A DNA stretch of 34,317 nt from Rhodospirillales bacterium (GCA_947466085.1 CANIEC010000037.1:1-34317), one strand, 5' to 3'; positions 8,248 through 17,971 are shown, counted from the first letter of the stretch. The notes: generated by a model from the letters alone, not told the origin. A program made the numbers and translations.

Positions 8248-9195
8248 TCAGCGTTCCGGCTGCCTCAACGCACGCCGGATGAGTTCCGGAGTCGACGTCG
8301 CGCCCAGCTTCAGCATCGCACGGGCGCGATGGATCTCGACGGTGCGGTGGCTGATGCCCAGCGCCCGCGCGATGAACTTGTTGGCGGCACCTTCGAGCAC
8401 CTGGACCAGCACCTCGGTCTCGCGGCGCGTGAGCGATTCGAGGGCGGGCTGCGGAAGTCGTCGCAACAGTTCGGCGCCGGTATAGGTCGTGGAGGGCAAG
8501 TCGAGCGGCTTGCCGGCGATCTCGGACAGACGCAGGCGCGCCGTGCTGCCGATGATGCGGCAGGCGGTGACGACCGGCTTGCCGCTGGTGCGCGCGACCT
8601 GCTGGGCCATTTCGCCGGTATAGCCGACCGAGTTCATGACGATCAGGTCGGCACCGGATACGCGGTCGATCGCCTGCGTGAGGTCGGAACCCTGGCTGCC
8701 GCCGATGGTCGCCAGGGAGCTTTTCAGCATCGTACCGTAGTCGCTCTCGCTCGCGGCCGACTGCTGGCTTGCCAGGGGGAATATGATGCCGATCCGCGAG
8801 TTGCTGGCGACCAGCGCGGAGATCCAGGCGTCGAGCGCGTCCTGGCCGTGAACGAGCGGGGTCCGCGTCGAAAGCCGCGCCCGCATGCCGGTCATCGCCA
8901 GGATGAGGAGATCGTAGTCGCGGCCGTCGAGCTCTGCGACCAACGCCTCGGTGCGGCTCGTCACGAAGCCGGCTTCCAGGATGACGTGCCGGCCGTCCCG
9001 CAACTGGGTGAGATAGCTCAGCTCGTCGCCGCGCGGCGCCATGCTGGCGATCAGCGCATCGGAGTCGTGGTCGAGGGCGCCGAATTCATCACACTCGGCT
9101 TCGCCCAGCAGGGGGCCGATTTCCTGCATCACGTCGGGACGCGGGGCATGGCCCATCGTGATCATGGCGATGCGCGGTGTGCGCCTGGTCCCCAC
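8248..9195 (-). CDS. AroM-like domain fused to LuxR-type HTH: predicted regulator of the divergent operon
   Basis: This 315-residue protein has two parts. Residues ~8-225 resemble AroM/Asp-Glu-racemase-like proteins: MITMGHAPRPDVMQEI matches the VTIGQAPRDDI opening of the stand-alone AroM at 16879, and LRDGRHV matches LRGGRDV. Residues ~252-315 are a GerE/LuxR HTH (LTRRETEVLVQVLEG, then ARALGISHRTVEIHRAR). Where the stand-alone protein has Cys97 (ACTG) and Cys187 (LDCMSYG), this one has Met101 (AMTG) and Ser189 (MNSVGY), so the domain probably binds a ligand without catalysis. I prefer the GTG at 9195 because GGGGAGA lies 6 bp upstream; ATG at 9210 or 9255 are alternatives. It is divergent from the DUF917 operon, which it probably controls. 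Confidence 0.85.
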   Translation of the reverse strand: MGTRRTPRIAMITMGHAPRPDVMQEIGPLLGEAECDEFGALDHDSDALIASMAPRGDELSYLTQLRDGRHVILEAGFVTSRTEALVAELDGRDYDLLILAMTGMRARLSTRTPLVHGQDALDAWISALVASNSRIGIIFPLASQQSAASESDYGTMLKSSLATIGGSQGSDLTQAIDRVSGADLIVMNSVGYTGEMAQQVARTSGKPVVTACRIIGSTARLRLSEIAGKPLDLPSTTYTGAELLRRLPQPALESLTRRETEVLVQVLEGAANKFIARALGISHRTVEIHRARAMLKLGATSTPELIRRALRQPER

Positions 9196-9208
9196 CTGTT
9201 GTCTCCCC

Positions 9209-9226
9209 ATACGTGTTCGCACGTAT
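9209..9226. promoter_or_regulatory. Perfect 7-bp inverted repeat, candidate operator of the AroM-LuxR regulator
   Basis: ATACGTG and CACGTAT flank a 4-base centre. The site lies just upstream of the preferred GTG start and Shine-Dalgarno of the regulator gene, in the 204-bp divergent region before the DUF917 operon. LuxR-type HTH dimers bind palindromes of about this size. The position suits autoregulation and perhaps control of the operon start about 175 bp away. That the regulator binds here is inference. Confidence 0.5.
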
Positions 9227-9399
9227 TGATGCTTGCCTGTCCAGTCCATAGACATGCCTGAACACGGGGCAGGATGTCATGCGGGCTGGAATTCATCACG
9301 CGACGAAACACGCCGCGTCGATGGTCCCGATCTTGCAAGGCGTCGCTCCGGCGGACCACGTCTGACCGACAACAGCGACCTCGCCCGAAGCACTGGCCC

Positions 9400-10479
9400 A
9401 TGCCCCTGACCGACATCACTCTCGACGACATCGAATCGCTGGCTGTTGGCGCCTGGGTCCTCGGCACTGGCGGTGGCGGCAGCCCGTATCTCGGCCTGCT
9501 CAACATGCGCGCCCTCTACAAGGAGGGCTATCGCGTCCAGCTGATGCCGGCCTCCGAGCTGGCCGATGACGACTGGGTCGCCGCCGTTTCCAACATGGGC
9601 GCGCCCCTGGTCGGACAGGAACGCCTCACCGACAGCCGCACCATCGCCCGCGCCGTCGACCTGATGGAGCGCCACACGCGCTATCGCTTCCGCGGGATCA
9701 TGTCGCTCGAGATCGGCGGCGGCAATTCGATCCAGCCGCTGATGGCGGCCGCGCACCTGAAACGCCCGGTGATCGACTCCGACATGATGGGCCGCGCCTA
9801 TCCCGAGGCGCAGATGACGTCGGTCGCGGTCGGTGATCTCGAGCCCTGTCCCCTGACCACCGTCGACGTGCGCGGGCTCGAATCGGTCGTGGAGAAGGTG
9901 CCGACCTGGAAATGGATGGAGCGGGTCAGCCGCAAGATCTGCGTTGAATACGGTTCCATCGCCTCGACCTGCAAGGCGCCGCGCACCGGCGCCGAGGTGA
10001 AGAAGTGGGGCATCCACGGCACCACGACCAAGGCCATCGCCATCGGTCATGCCGTGCGCGAGGCCCAGCGCAGGCATGAGGATCCGATTGCGGCCATCCT
10101 GTCGGTCGAACCGGGCAAGGTCCTCTACAAGGGCAAGGTCGTCGACGTCGAGCGGCGAGCCACCGAGGGCTTCCTGCGTGGCCGCACCCGCTTCGACGGG
10201 ATGGACGAATGGCGCGGCGCCGCCATGGAGATCAACTTCCAGAACGAATGGATCGTGGCCTGGCTCGACGGCAAGCCGATCGCGATGTCGCCCGACCTGA
10301 TCTGCGTGCTGGATTCCGTGTCGGGCGAGGCGGTCGGCACCGAGACCATCCGTTACGGCCAGCGCGTGACGGTGATTGCGTTGCCGCCCCCGCCCGTCTT
10401 TCTCAGTCCCAAGGGTCTCCAGCATGTGGGACCCAGGGCCTTCGGCTACGACATCGAGTTCAAGAGCGTCTTCGCTTGA
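9400..10479 (+). CDS. DUF917 family protein (S-methyl-thiohydantoin desulfurase-like), copy 1
   Basis: This 359-residue protein begins DITLDDIESLAVGAWVLG followed by a glycine-rich TGGGGSPY, the N-terminal signature of DUF917. Other conserved stretches are LEIGGGNS, VIDSDMMGRAYPEAQM and, toward the C-terminus, NEWIVAW and PDLICVLDS. Members of this family have been described as S-methyl-thiohydantoin desulfurases and often sit beside HyuA-type hydantoinases, as here; the exact substrate is unknown. I chose the ATG at 9400 because it places the conserved DIESLAVGAW at residue 10; in-frame sequence from 9274 is untranslated leader. It is the first gene of the operon, and its stop codon overlaps the TTG start of copy 2. 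Confidence 0.88.
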   Translation: MPLTDITLDDIESLAVGAWVLGTGGGGSPYLGLLNMRALYKEGYRVQLMPASELADDDWVAAVSNMGAPLVGQERLTDSRTIARAVDLMERHTRYRFRGIMSLEIGGGNSIQPLMAAAHLKRPVIDSDMMGRAYPEAQMTSVAVGDLEPCPLTTVDVRGLESVVEKVPTWKWMERVSRKICVEYGSIASTCKAPRTGAEVKKWGIHGTTTKAIAIGHAVREAQRRHEDPIAAILSVEPGKVLYKGKVVDVERRATEGFLRGRTRFDGMDEWRGAAMEINFQNEWIVAWLDGKPIAMSPDLICVLDSVSGEAVGTETIRYGQRVTVIALPPPPVFLSPKGLQHVGPRAFGYDIEFKSVFA

Positions 10480-11558
10480 GCCGGCGCGAGATCACCGAGG
10501 ACGACATCGAATCGCTCGCCGTCGGCGCCTGGGTCCTGGGTACCGGCGGCGGCGGCAATCCCTACCTGTCGCGGCTCAACATGCGGGCGCTCTATCGCGA
10601 GGGCCGTCGTGTTCAGCTCATGCCCGCGTCGGACCTGGATGACGACGACTGGGTCGGCGTCATCGCCAACATGGGCGCGCCGCTCGTCGGTATCGAGCGG
10701 CTGACCGATCATGAAACCATCGCCCGTGCCGCCCGCCTCATGGAGCGTCACACGAACCGCCGGTTCGACGCCGTGATGGGGATGGAGATCGGCGGCGGCA
10801 ACGGCGTGCGGCCGCTCATGGTCGCGGCCCATCTCGGCGTTCCGGTGATCGATTCGGATACGATGGGCCGGGCCTACCCCGAGGCTCAGATGACCTCCGT
10901 GGCGGTGGGCGGCCTCCGGCCCTGTCCATTGACGGTGGTCGACGTGCGCGGCTTCGAGTCCATCGTCGATACCGTGCCGTCCTGGAAGTGGGCGGAGCGT
11001 ATCGCCCGCAAGATCTGCGTCGAATACGGCTCCACGGCGCCGACCTGCCAGCCGCCACGGACCGGCGCCGAGGTCAAGGAGTGGGGCATCCATGGCACCA
11101 CCACCAAGGCGATCGCGATCGGCCATGCCGTGCGAGAGGCACAGCGGACTCACGACGATCCGGTGGCAGCCATCCTTTCCGTCGAGCCGGGCCGGCTGCT
11201 CTACAAGGGCAAGGTCGTCGACGTCGAACGGCGGGCGACGGAAGGCTTCCTGCGGGGCGTCGTCCGATTTGAAGGCATGGACGACTGGCGCGGATCGGCC
11301 CTTCGCATCAACTTCCAGAATGAATGGATCGTGGCCTCGCGCGATGACGGGCCGCTCGCCATGACGCCCGACCTTATCTGTGTCCTCGACTCGGTATCGG
11401 GCGAGGCGGTCGGCACGGAAACGATTCGCTACGGGCAGCGCGTGACGGTGATCGCGTTGCCTGGGCCCGACATCTTCCTCACCCCCGAAGGGCTGGCACA
11501 TGTCGGGCCGCGGGCTTTTGGCTATGATCTCGACTTCAGGAGCGTGTTCGCGTCATGA
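10476..11558 (+). CDS. DUF917 family protein (S-methyl-thiohydantoin desulfurase-like), copy 2
   Basis: This 360-residue protein is a close full-length paralogue of the preceding one, sharing GAWVLGTGGGG, DSDTMGRAYPEAQMTSVAVG, the GIHGTTTKAIAIGHAVREAQ stretch and KGKVVDVERRATEGFLRG. The only start that keeps the complete N-terminus is a TTG overlapping the copy-1 stop as TTGA, which implies translational coupling. It ends with ATGA coupling to the HyuA gene. Both copies keep the same conserved blocks, so neither looks degenerate; they may form a heteromer or act on two related substrates. The last residue differs (VFAS against VFA). Confidence 0.88.
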   Translation: MSRREITEDDIESLAVGAWVLGTGGGGNPYLSRLNMRALYREGRRVQLMPASDLDDDDWVGVIANMGAPLVGIERLTDHETIARAARLMERHTNRRFDAVMGMEIGGGNGVRPLMVAAHLGVPVIDSDTMGRAYPEAQMTSVAVGGLRPCPLTVVDVRGFESIVDTVPSWKWAERIARKICVEYGSTAPTCQPPRTGAEVKEWGIHGTTTKAIAIGHAVREAQRTHDDPVAAILSVEPGRLLYKGKVVDVERRATEGFLRGVVRFEGMDDWRGSALRINFQNEWIVASRDDGPLAMTPDLICVLDSVSGEAVGTETIRYGQRVTVIALPGPDIFLTPEGLAHVGPRAFGYDLDFRSVFAS

Positions 11559-13111
11559 GACGAATCGGTATCGATGTCGGCGGCACCAACACCGACGCTG
11601 TCCTCATCGAGGAGGGCAAGGTCGTCGGCGCGGTCAAGGCGCCGACCAGCCAGGATGTGACGACGGGCATCCTCGACTCGCTGAAGAAGCTCGGCGGGAC
11701 CGGCGTCCTGAAGGGCGACGACGGGAAGCCCAAGAAGATCGACGGCGTGATGATCGGCACCACGCATTTCATCAATGCCGTGGTCCAGCGCCGGCATCTC
11801 TCCAAGGTGGCGGCGCTGCGGCTCGGCCTGCCCTCGGGTGCGTCCTTGCCGCCGTTCTGCGACTGGCCCGAGGATCTTGGTGAGTTGGTGCGCGGCGGCG
11901 TCTGGATGGTCGAGGGCGGCCACGAGTATGACGGCCGCCCGTTCATGCCGCTCGACGAGGCGGCCGTGCTGAAAGCGGCTCACGAGATGAAGGCCGCCGG
12001 CCTGCGCGCCGTCGGCATCTCCTCGGTGTTCTCGCCGCTCGATTCCAGCCATGAGAAGCGCGCGGCCGAACTGGTCGCCTCAATCATTCCGGATGCCGCC
12101 ATCACCTGCTCGTCCGATCTCGGCCGGATCGGCCTGCTGGAACGCGAGAATGCCGGCCTGCTCAACGCGGCCCTGGCCGACCTGTCGCGCGACACGATCG
12201 CTGCCTTCGAGAAGGCGATCCGCGATTCCGGCATCGCCGCGCCGCTGTTCATCACCCAGAACGACGGCACCGTGGCGGAAGCCAGCCAGGCGCGGCGCCT
12301 GCCGGTCTACAGCTTCGCCTCGGGCGCGACCAACTCAATGCGGGGTGCGGCCTATCTCTCGGGCCTGAGCGACGCGATGGTGATCGATGTCGGCGGCACA
12401 ACGACCGACGTAGGCCAGCTCAAGCTCGGCTTCCCGCGTGAGGCCAATTCGGTCGTGAAGGTGGGCGGCGTGCGCACGCTCTTCCGCATGCCCGACCTGT
12501 TGTCGATTGGCCTTGGTGGCGGCAGCCATGTGGTGCTCGATCCGCTTTCCATCGGCCCGGTCTCGGTGGGCTATCGCCTGCTGACCGACGCCATCGCCTT
12601 TGGGGGCGCGCAGCTCACCACCACCGACGTGGCGGTTGCGGCCGGCGTGCTCGATCTCGGCGACAAGACCAAGGTCGCCCATCTCGATGCAGCGACCTGC
12701 GCCCGCGTCTTTTCCGAGGCGGCACGCCTTGCCGAGGAGGCGGTCGACCGAATGAAGACAGAGGCGGGCGATGTGCCGCTGATCGCCGTCGGCGGCGGCG
12801 CGTTCCTGATCCCTGAGAAAATGGCGGGCGTCTCGCAGGTGATCCATGTCGAGCATGGCGATTGCGCCAATGCCGTGGGCGCCGCGATCGCGCAGGTCTC
12901 GGGCGAATGCGACCAGATCTTCAAGGACATGACCAGGGTCGAGGCGATCGACGCGGCGCAGGATATCGCCAACGACCGTGCCGTGGCGGCCGGCGCCGAC
13001 CGGGCGACCCTGCACACGATCGAGAGCGAGGACATGCCGATCGCCTACCTGCCCGGCAACTCGGTGCGCGTGCGTGTCCGGGTCGTGGGCGACGTCGCGG
13101 CCACCGCGTGA
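11555..13111 (+). CDS. Hydantoinase/oxoprolinase family protein, HyuA-type
   Basis: This 518-residue protein opens with the ATPase-fold phosphate loop GIDVGGTNTDAVL and has a second DVGGTTTDVG loop near residue 275, both typical of the hydantoinase A/oxoprolinase superfamily. Other family marks are GTTHFINAVVQRR and FASGATNSMRGAAYLSG. Members hydrolyse cyclic imides such as hydantoins or 5-oxoproline with ATP, commonly with a HyuB partner. No HyuB gene is present here; the two DUF917 proteins occupy that place in the operon. The ATG overlaps the previous stop (ATGA). The expected role is ring opening of the imported or desulfurated substrate. Confidence 0.9.
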   Translation: MRRIGIDVGGTNTDAVLIEEGKVVGAVKAPTSQDVTTGILDSLKKLGGTGVLKGDDGKPKKIDGVMIGTTHFINAVVQRRHLSKVAALRLGLPSGASLPPFCDWPEDLGELVRGGVWMVEGGHEYDGRPFMPLDEAAVLKAAHEMKAAGLRAVGISSVFSPLDSSHEKRAAELVASIIPDAAITCSSDLGRIGLLERENAGLLNAALADLSRDTIAAFEKAIRDSGIAAPLFITQNDGTVAEASQARRLPVYSFASGATNSMRGAAYLSGLSDAMVIDVGGTTTDVGQLKLGFPREANSVVKVGGVRTLFRMPDLLSIGLGGGSHVVLDPLSIGPVSVGYRLLTDAIAFGGAQLTTTDVAVAAGVLDLGDKTKVAHLDAATCARVFSEAARLAEEAVDRMKTEAGDVPLIAVGGGAFLIPEKMAGVSQVIHVEHGDCANAVGAAIAQVSGECDQIFKDMTRVEAIDAAQDIANDRAVAAGADRATLHTIESEDMPIAYLPGNSVRVRVRVVGDVAATA

Positions 13112-13121
13112 CCGTGACGGC

Positions 13122-13997
13122 ATGACGAACGCCGCCCGCCCGTCACCGATCGCCTGGCTGATCGCCCCGGCCGGGCTGCTGTTCGTCCTGTTCTTCGTGC
13201 TGCCGTTCGCGGTGATGACCGCGATGTCGTTCTATTCCGGCAATCCCGTCACCAATCCGAACGCCTTCCTGACGACGCGGCACTACGAGCGCTTCATCTT
13301 CGATACGGCCGGCATCTTCCACGAGGCGCTGTGGTCGACCCTGCGCATCGGCCTGATCACGACCGTCATCTCGCTGCTGATCGGCTATCCGCTGGCGCAC
13401 TGGATGGCGCGCATGCAGTCCCGGCTCGGTCACGCGCTGGTGCTGATGGCGGTGATCGCCCCGATGCTGACCGGCATCGTCGTGCGCACCTTCGCCTGGA
13501 TGACGATCCTGCAGGACAAGGGCGTGATCAACACGACGCTCATGCAGTGGGGCCTGATCGAGAAGCCGCTGCCGCTGATGTACAACGAGTTCGGCACGAT
13601 CGTGGCCCTGGTCCATATCTATGTGCCGTTCATGGTCCTGACCCTGACCGGCGTGATCGGGCGCATCGACGAGCGGCTGGAGCAGGCGGCGCGCAGCCTG
13701 GGCGCCGGCCGCCTGCGCGCCTTCGTCGAGGTGACCCTGCCGCTCAGCCTGCCCGGCATCCTGGCGGGCTCGCTGCTGGTCTTCGCGCTGTCGATCAGCG
13801 CCTATGTCACGCCTTCGCTGATGGGCGGCACCGACGTTCTGACCTTGCCGATGCTGATCGCCCAGCAGGTCGGCACCAGCTTCAACCCGAACTTCGCGGG
13901 CGCGCTCGGCGTCATCCTGCTGCTGGTCTCGCTCGCCATCGTCGTGGCCTACAACCGCATCCTCGCGCGGCTGGCGGGCGGACAGGGAATGGCATGA
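13122..13997 (+). CDS. ABC transporter permease, PotB-like
   Basis: This 291-residue protein has about six hydrophobic helices and the inner-membrane EAA loop EQAARSLGAGRLRAFVEVTL, where the ATPase docks. Its length and the first TM (IAWLIAPAGLLFVLFFVLPF) fit the PotB/spermidine-putrescine type of permease. The start is the ATG 10 bp after the HyuA stop; the frame is open further upstream, but that is HyuA sequence read out of frame. Its 3' end overlaps the next permease gene by ATGA. It forms the channel together with that second permease. Confidence 0.92.
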   Translation: MTNAARPSPIAWLIAPAGLLFVLFFVLPFAVMTAMSFYSGNPVTNPNAFLTTRHYERFIFDTAGIFHEALWSTLRIGLITTVISLLIGYPLAHWMARMQSRLGHALVLMAVIAPMLTGIVVRTFAWMTILQDKGVINTTLMQWGLIEKPLPLMYNEFGTIVALVHIYVPFMVLTLTGVIGRIDERLEQAARSLGAGRLRAFVEVTLPLSLPGILAGSLLVFALSISAYVTPSLMGGTDVLTLPMLIAQQVGTSFNPNFAGALGVILLLVSLAIVVAYNRILARLAGGQGMA

Positions 13998-14809
13998 GCG
14001 CCGCTCCGAACCGCCGGCCGTTCGACGCGGGCCGCGCCGCCTATCTTGCGCTGAACGCGCTTCTGCTCGCGTTCCTGCTGCTGCCCATCGCGATCGTGCT
14101 GGTGTTCGCGCTGAACCCGACGCCGTACATTTCCTTCCCGCCGGTCGGCGTCAGCCTGCGCTGGTTCGAGAAGTTCTTCGGCAGTGCGGAGTTCATGAAT
14201 GCGCTCTGGCTGTCACTGTGGGTTGCGTCCGTGGTGCTGGTCCTGTCGATCGTGATCGGTGCCGCCTGCGCGCTCGCGCTGGCGCGCGGCAACCTGCCGG
14301 GACGGGCGGTGATGACCGCCTTCTTCATGTCGCCCCTGATGGTGCCGGCGATTCTCACCGGCCTGGCGCTGTTCCAGGCCTATCTCCTGTCGGGGATCGG
14401 CCGCCCGGTCTGGGGCCTGATCGCCGCCCACACGCTGGTCGCGGTGCCCTACGTCATCCGCACGACCCTGGCTGTCCTGCACAATTTCGACCGCCGCATC
14501 GAGGAGGCCGCCGCGGTGCTGGGCGCCAGCCCGACGCGGGTCTTCTTCGAGGTCACCCTGCCGTTGATCCGGCCGGGCGTGTTCGCCGGCGGCGTCTTCG
14601 CCTTCATCGTGTCGTTTGACCAGTTCCCGGTTTCGCTGTTCCTGGTGGTGCCGAAGGGCGAGACGCTGCCGGTGGTGCTGTTCAACTACATGAAATTCGA
14701 CCTCGACGGCGCCATCGCGGCGGCCTCGATGGTCTCGATCTTGCTCGCATTGTCGGTGGTTCTGGTGCTGGAGAGGCTGATTGGCCTCAAGGCTTACGTT
14801 AAGCTGTGA
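13994..14809 (+). CDS. ABC transporter permease, PotC-like
   Basis: This 271-residue inner-membrane protein has about six helices and the EAA loop EEAAAVLGASPTRVFFEVTL. A long FxFNPTPY-type periplasmic segment follows TM1 (FALNPTPYISFPP), as in PotC-type permeases. The ATG start overlaps the stop of the upstream permease, consistent with a heterodimeric channel. A gap of 22 bp separates it from the binding-protein gene, which has its own good ribosome-binding site. Confidence 0.92.
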   Translation: MSAAPNRRPFDAGRAAYLALNALLLAFLLLPIAIVLVFALNPTPYISFPPVGVSLRWFEKFFGSAEFMNALWLSLWVASVVLVLSIVIGAACALALARGNLPGRAVMTAFFMSPLMVPAILTGLALFQAYLLSGIGRPVWGLIAAHTLVAVPYVIRTTLAVLHNFDRRIEEAAAVLGASPTRVFFEVTLPLIRPGVFAGGVFAFIVSFDQFPVSLFLVVPKGETLPVVLFNYMKFDLDGAIAAASMVSILLALSVVLVLERLIGLKAYVKL

Positions 14810-14831
14810 TGGGAACGAACAGGGGGTTGCC

Positions 14832-15878
14832 ATGATTTCACGTCGCAAAGCGTTGCGTACCGGTGCGGGGCTCGCGGCCCTGGCCACGGTGGGTGCACCG
14901 TCGATCCTTCATGCCCAGACCAAGACGCTCAAGATCACGACCTGGGGCGGCAAGTGGGGCGAGGTGATGAAGGCCACGGTGCTGCCGGCCTTCGAGAAGG
15001 AGTTCAAGTGCACGGTGTCGGCCGACCAGGCCTTCCCGTTCCTGCCCAAGCTGCAGGTCAGCTCGAAGAACGATCCGATCTACGACGTGCTCCACACCAA
15101 CTCGAACGAGCAGTGGAATGCCGTCGTCGAGGGGCTGGTGATGAACAAGATCACCGCCAAGGAAGTGCCCAACATCGCCGACGTCTATCCCTATGCCGTG
15201 AGCGACAAGATCGTGGGTGTCACGATCTTCACCAGCGCCATCGGGCTGGGATTCCGCACGGACAAGGGCTTGACCAAGCCGACCTCGTGGAAGGACCTCG
15301 CCGATCCCAAGCTTGCCGGCGCGCGCGGCGGCTACCTGATCCCGGTGAACAGCCTCGGCCAGGCCCATCTGATGATGCTGGGCAAGGTCTACGGCAAGGG
15401 CCTCACCGATCTCGACGCCGCCTACAAGGCGCTCGAGGCACTGAAGCCGATCAAGCTGGTCGATTTCACGGGCCAGATGGAAAAGATGCTGCTGTCGGCC
15501 GAGGTGTCGATGGGCGTCATCCACGACTCGGGCGTCTATCGCTACGAAGGCGCGAACATGCAGCCCGTCGACTTCGCCAGCCCCTCCGAGGGCGTGCTGG
15601 CGCTGGAGCAGGTGCTGAACGTCACGCCGGGCTCGAAGGTCAAGGAACTGGCCTTTGCCTATATCGACTACATGCTGCGTCCCGACGTGCAGAAGATGCT
15701 GGCCGAGGCGGTGTGGTATTCTCCGGCCAACCAGAAGGTGAAGCTCGAGGCCAAGTACGACGCCAAGCTCCTCACCACGCCGGAGAAGGTGGCGACGCTG
15801 ATCCAGCCCGACTGGAAATGGTACAATGCGCGCCGCGAAGACATCGACGCCCGCGTCACCAAGATCCTGAAGGGCTGA
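14832..15878 (+). CDS. ABC transporter substrate-binding protein, PotD-like, Tat-type signal
   Basis: This 348-residue protein starts [13 protein letters not shown] followed by a hydrophobic stretch ending ILHAQT. The twin arginines suggest Tat export, although Sec cannot be excluded. The mature part begins with [12 protein letters not shown], typical of family-1 binding proteins related to PotD. AGGGGG lies about 6 bp before the ATG. It sits between the permeases and the ATPase, so it is the specificity component of this importer. The ligand is unknown; given the operon, a hydantoin-like or thiohydantoin-like compound, or a betaine-like precursor, is plausible. Confidence 0.92.
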   Translation: MISRRKALRTGAGLAALATVGAPSILHAQTKTLKITTWGGKWGEVMKATVLPAFEKEFKCTVSADQAFPFLPKLQVSSKNDPIYDVLHTNSNEQWNAVVEGLVMNKITAKEVPNIADVYPYAVSDKIVGVTIFTSAIGLGFRTDKGLTKPTSWKDLADPKLAGARGGYLIPVNSLGQAHLMMLGKVYGKGLTDLDAAYKALEALKPIKLVDFTGQMEKMLLSAEVSMGVIHDSGVYRYEGANMQPVDFASPSEGVLALEQVLNVTPGSKVKELAFAYIDYMLRPDVQKMLAEAVWYSPANQKVKLEAKYDAKLLTTPEKVATLIQPDWKWYNARREDIDARVTKILKG

Positions 15879-15895
15879 CGGACCAGCGTGCGTAC

Positions 15896-16876
<981 letters not shown>

Positions 16877-16878
16877 AC

Positions 16879-17547
16879 ATGTGCACCCTGGGCATCGTCA
16901 CCATCGGGCAGGCACCGCGCGACGACATCGTCGAGCTGTTTGCCGCCCAGGCGCCGGCCGGAACCAAGGTGATCCTGCGCGGCGCGCTCGACGGTCTCAG
17001 CGACGCCGAGGTCGATGCATTGCCGCCGCTCAATGGCGCCGACACGCTCTACACGAGGCTGCGCGGCGGCCGCGACGTGAAGATTTCCAAGCAGGCCGTG
17101 ATCGCCCGATCGCCGGAGACACTGGCCAAGCTGCGCGCCGATGGGTGCGACGCCATCGTCTATGCCTGCACGGGCGAGTTTCCCGCAATGGACGGCGATG
17201 CCGGCGTCCTTTTCCCGTCGCGGGTGCTGAGCGGCATTGCCGAAGGGCTGTTGCCGCGCGGGCGGCTCGGCCTGCTGGTTCCCTTCGCCGAGCAGGGCGA
17301 GAAGCTCGCCACCAAATGGGCGCGCAGCGGCGTGGCCGTCACGGTCGAGGCGCTCGTGCCCAGCGCCGGGCCGGAAGAGGCGGCCGCGGTCGCGGGCCGT
17401 CTGGCCGCGACCAGGCCCGACCTCGTGGCGCTCGACTGCATGAGCTACGGGCCTGCCACCAAGGCTGCGGTCAAGGCCGTGGTGAAGGTGCCGACATTGC
17501 TCGCCATCACGGCCACCGGCCGCGTCCTCCGCGAACTGCTCGACTGA
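16879..17547 (+). CDS. AroM family protein (Asp/Glu racemase-like fold)
   Basis: This 222-residue protein has the AroM opening LGIVTIGQAPRDD and keeps two cysteines in the contexts ACTGEFP (Cys97) and LDCMSYG (Cys187). In the broader Asp/Glu/hydantoin racemase superfamily, two such cysteines do acid-base chemistry. No AroM reaction is firmly known to me. In this operon it could racemise or isomerise the hydantoin-like substrate or the amino-acid product. The start is 2 bp after the ATPase stop. Its domain is the same as the sensor half of the divergent LuxR-type regulator. Its stop lies 4 bp from the stop of the convergent CopC-like gene, with no terminator between. Confidence 0.85.
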   Translation: MCTLGIVTIGQAPRDDIVELFAAQAPAGTKVILRGALDGLSDAEVDALPPLNGADTLYTRLRGGRDVKISKQAVIARSPETLAKLRADGCDAIVYACTGEFPAMDGDAGVLFPSRVLSGIAEGLLPRGRLGLLVPFAEQGEKLATKWARSGVAVTVEALVPSAGPEEAAAVAGRLAATRPDLVALDCMSYGPATKAAVKAVVKVPTLLAITATGRVLRELLD

Positions 17548-17551
17548 AGTC

Positions 17552-17914
17552 CTACTCGTTGCCGACGGTGAAGGGGATCTCGCCGTCGAACCTGGATTCA
17601 CCACCTACTACCCAATGAAGGCTGTATCGCCCGGGCTGGAGGGTAGGCGCGCGCGCAAAAAGCACGTCGGGCGCCGACTCCAGCCGCGGGTGCAGAACCT
17701 CGACGATCCTGCCGTCCTGTTTGATCGAGAGGCGGGAATCCTCATGGTCCACCGGACGGTTGAAGCGGACATAGAAGCCGCTGCTGCGCGGGCCGATCAC
17801 CGCGTTCGCCGTAGGCGCGGAGTCGAGCACGCGCACATCCTGGGCGTTCGCCGCGCCGGCGCCGAGGACGCCGACGGCCGCACCTGCAAGAAGAGATTGT
17901 CGTCGGGTCACCAT
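17552..17914 (-). CDS. CopC-like periplasmic domain protein with a twin-arginine signal
   Basis: This 120-residue protein starts MVTRRQSLLAG, then a hydrophobic region ending ANAQ, a probable Tat-type signal. The ~95-residue mature part follows the CopC/YobA beta-barrel pattern: SAPTANAVIG near the start, VRFNRPVD in the middle and GRYSLHWVVGG then DGEIPFTVG at the end. CopC proteins bind copper through an N-terminal histidine and a D-G-H-P element. Here the mature N-terminus would be QDVRV and the last loop reads GGESRFDGE, so those ligands appear to be missing. I prefer the ATG at 17914 with GAGGT upstream over an in-frame ATG at 17929. It lies 57 bp downstream of the DedA gene, probably in the same transcript. 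Confidence 0.75.
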   Translation of the reverse strand: MVTRRQSLLAGAAVGVLGAGAANAQDVRVLDSAPTANAVIGPRSSGFYVRFNRPVDHEDSRLSIKQDGRIVEVLHPRLESAPDVLFARAPTLQPGRYSLHWVVGGESRFDGEIPFTVGNE

Positions 17915-17971
17915 GATTGCGAACCTCATCGCATGCCGGCGCTTCCCTGCCCAGCGCGCATGTGCTGCATC

